Shown here: positions 62,001-64,000 of the stretch, in pieces | How positions within the stretch are numbered: the first letter of the stretch is position 1 | Layout of the letters: each line of letters starts with the position of its first letter | From: Echinometra lucunter | Taxonomy: Eukaryota > Echinodermata > Echinoidea > Camarodonta > Echinometridae | Reading direction: 5' to 3' | DNA length: 64,000 nucleotides | Assembly (NCBI GenBank): GCA_029962745.1 | Contig: CM057157.1 | Coordinates: forward strand, 9,700,587 to 9,764,586 | Position numbers and translations under genes: made by a program | The notes under the pieces: generated by a model | What the model was told of the DNA's origin: nothing | The model's input: only the letters and a program-made list of their open reading frames with translations | Databases searched by the model: none

Positions 62001-62328
62001 GTCCCCCCCCCCCTCCCCCCCCCCCTCCAATCCACCCTCTTCTTAACTTCTTATCATCATGACCATCAAATTTCCATGATAAACAAGCTGTTGACTAAGA
62101 ATTGACAGCGGTGAAATCATATCTTGTGTTTTCTACCTTTATATGCTGTGGTAGCATGACTCATTGTTGACCCCTGATATCAAAATTCAATGTGGTTTTC
62201 AGGAATTTTTTTATTTCAGGGGATGGAAGGATGAAAACTTTAAGGATTAATATCGTAATCAACAAAGAGATGAGTGATAAATGTGGACGGAATGGTTTCA
62301 GATTGTTTGTAGATTGGGGAAAAGTACT
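59041..62328. other. Intron or 3' flank, no exon recognised
   Basis: AT-rich. Notable only for C runs at 62003-62027 and for a few AG acceptors followed by short open frames (for example after TCCTATTTTAG at 61114), none GLIS-like. Confidence 0.45.
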
Positions 62329-62592
62329 ACACTCTAATATCTGCAGAGTCGAATTTGACTCGGAATAGCGTCATGTGGGAGTCAACTCTATTCCGAGTTA
62401 AAGCGACTCAGATTCCGAATCAATTTGACTCGGAATGGTGTTACTTTGACTTGAATTTAGTCCATTCTCAATTGACGCCACACCATTCCAGTCAAATTGA
62501 TACGGAATCTGAGTCACTTTAACTTGGAATAGAGTTGACTCCCAGCTGATGCCATTTCGAGTCAAATTTAACTCTGCAGAAATTAGAGTGTA
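62329..62592. mobile_element. Near-complete palindromic foldback MITE
   Basis: Two arms of about 125 bp face each other around 62460. The left begins TACACTCTAAT and CTGCAGAGT; the right ends with their reverse complements. GAGTCAACTCTATTCC, CTCAGATTCCG and AATTTGACT recur in mirror order. No coding. Confidence 0.85.
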
Positions 62593-63076
62593 ATATAGAC
62601 TGTGTAGCTTAAGTTGAAATATCAGTTTAGAAGCTGTGCTAATTAGAAGTACTTGTATGTGGCTGTTGAGTTAACCAAGGTATTAATTAAATTCTTTCTT
62701 AATCTCCTGTGAAGTTATCATGATAATCCATCATTTCAGTTGAATCGTATCATAGTACAAATATCATTCTTATTGTTTGAAATTTTAAAATAACTTCTTC
62801 TCTTGAAATAAGCCATAGGAATTTTTTCTGAAAATATTAATGTTTTTTAAGTTAACATGTTTGAAAATTGTCACCGAAGGATTAACAGTTCAGCACAACT
62901 GCACTCCTTTTCAGTCATATCTTGAAGATGATTATATTTTCACAAAATATCCATTCAGGTATGTTTACCTCTCTAGGTGAGAAATGCATATTTACAAATT
63001 ACAATACACTGATGATTGAAATGAATTTGAAGCATGTTTAACCTTATCTGAGAGACCAAGGATAAACATTAACATT

Positions 63077-63574
63077 AAACGCATTAGCTAACTTTGTGAG
63101 CAGCTGATTTTAAAAAATTCTCAAACTAAGATGAAACATGCATATAAGTAATTGTATTTGTAGTCAAAAACCCTGAATCCAACCATAATTTGGAATGAAA
63201 AACTGTTAGTAAGACGCAAACCGCGATTTTATTAATTTTGGTCTCAGAGACAATAAAATAAGGACTGTTTTGCTCGTATTAAAATAAGACTGTTATTTGC
63301 CTCCCTCCGCGTGATACGCCAATACACACAGTACGATCCGGTGAGTCATGCGCGCATGCGCACTCCTTACGTCTAGTCCGTGCAACCGACCCTTATATAT
63401 TTATCAAACATTGGTTCACAATTTTAATATTTAGAAATACTTCCTACGGATATTATTCTTTGAAACTTTCAAACTGGTATTTTTACACTGTAACCCTTAT
63501 GTTTATCCCATTTTCAAGTGCATGTAGCAAAGCAAGTTTTTAAAAAATTATAACAATGTTAACCAATGCCTTTA
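63077..63574. mobile_element. AAAGGCATTGGCTAAC-type TIR element, independent copy
   Basis: A single copy of the family seen at 25356-26330, diverged from it. The ends AAACGCATTAGCTAAC and GTTAACCAATGCCTTT are inverted repeats. TGAGTCA (63342-63348) and GCGCATGCGC (63352-63361) are conserved inside. Confidence 0.82.
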
Positions 63575-64000
63575 AATCCAAGTATTAAATCATGGAGCTT
63601 TCTGGGAGACAATGGTAGATTTATGTTGTTTGTTTTGGGCTTTTATCGAGTATCCAGCTTGAAATCAGACATGGTTGATCTACATCATGATTGATGGATG
63701 TTTATCTGTTGTGATATTACCCTGTCAAATTTTGCTCCAAGTAACATGATAGTGAAAGAAAGAAAGAAAAGACAAAAGTATATCATGCCTTGTACTGTTC
63801 TTAGTGGAAATGAAGCTTACTTTATGTTGGTGTCAGAACAAATTTTGTATATTCAAGATCGTATCTCAGGACTTTATGTGTCATTGTGTTTTTCATACAC
63901 AAAAGAGTGCATTATGTTTATGAAAATTAATGAAGGATGATACGTGCACATTATTGTCTACACGTTGGGCTAGAGAGATCAATTTGTCAAGGTCACATTA
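63575..64000. other. Right edge of window, nothing recognised
   Basis: AT-rich sequence. The 80-aa frame at 63698-63940 has no domain features. Confidence 0.45.

Overview
The window is nuclear DNA of an animal: AT-rich, intron-rich and packed with small inverted-repeat transposons, tRNA-derived SINEs and simple repeats. The one recognisable gene is a GLIS-family Kruppel-like zinc-finger transcription factor. Its coding sequence, its single GLIS1/3-type gene content and the repeat style suggest an invertebrate deuterostome, most likely an echinoderm such as a sea urchin. The species call is inference; the gene-family call is strong.

Gene layout, all on the + strand. A large exon (15302-17041) carries the N-terminal Ser/Pro/Gln-rich region with the GLI/GLIS conserved block, then zinc fingers 1-2 and the first Cys of finger 3. 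A 162-nt exon (28489-28650) carries the rest of finger 3 and finger 4. A 111-nt exon (49553-49663) carries finger 5. Three further exons (51906-52074, 55210-55354, 55804-55937) carry part of the C-terminal region. Splice phases chain correctly (0, 0, 0, 1, 2, 1). The extreme 5' exon(s) and the 3' terminal coding exon(s) are not recognisable here. The large exon has two apparent single-base frameshifts (near 16620 and 16800), most simply read as sequence errors.

The most important structural observation is a direct near-identical repeat of about 11.1 kb: about 20752-31909 and 32410-43542. The copies are separated by exactly 500 Ns, and both end precisely at the gap edges. This looks like two overlapping contig ends (two haplotypes, or an unpolished end) laid side by side. 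It duplicates the finger 3/4 exon (second copy 40120-40281). Because that exon is phase 0/0, a gene predictor would absorb the copy silently and predict a false seven-finger protein. One of the added fingers would lack its first zinc-binding Cys.

The rest is intron or flanking sequence. It holds at least ten distinct terminal-inverted-repeat elements (several with PIF/Harbinger-like TWA target duplications), a foldback element, four tRNA-SINE copies (one with a nested MITE), a LINE 3'-end relic, long CAY and GAT microsatellites, and two repeat families that carry dense transcription-factor-like motifs (DR1 AGGTCA arrays; AP-1 plus NRF1-like sites) inside the introns. I saw no CRISPR array, operon or other bacterial or viral system.
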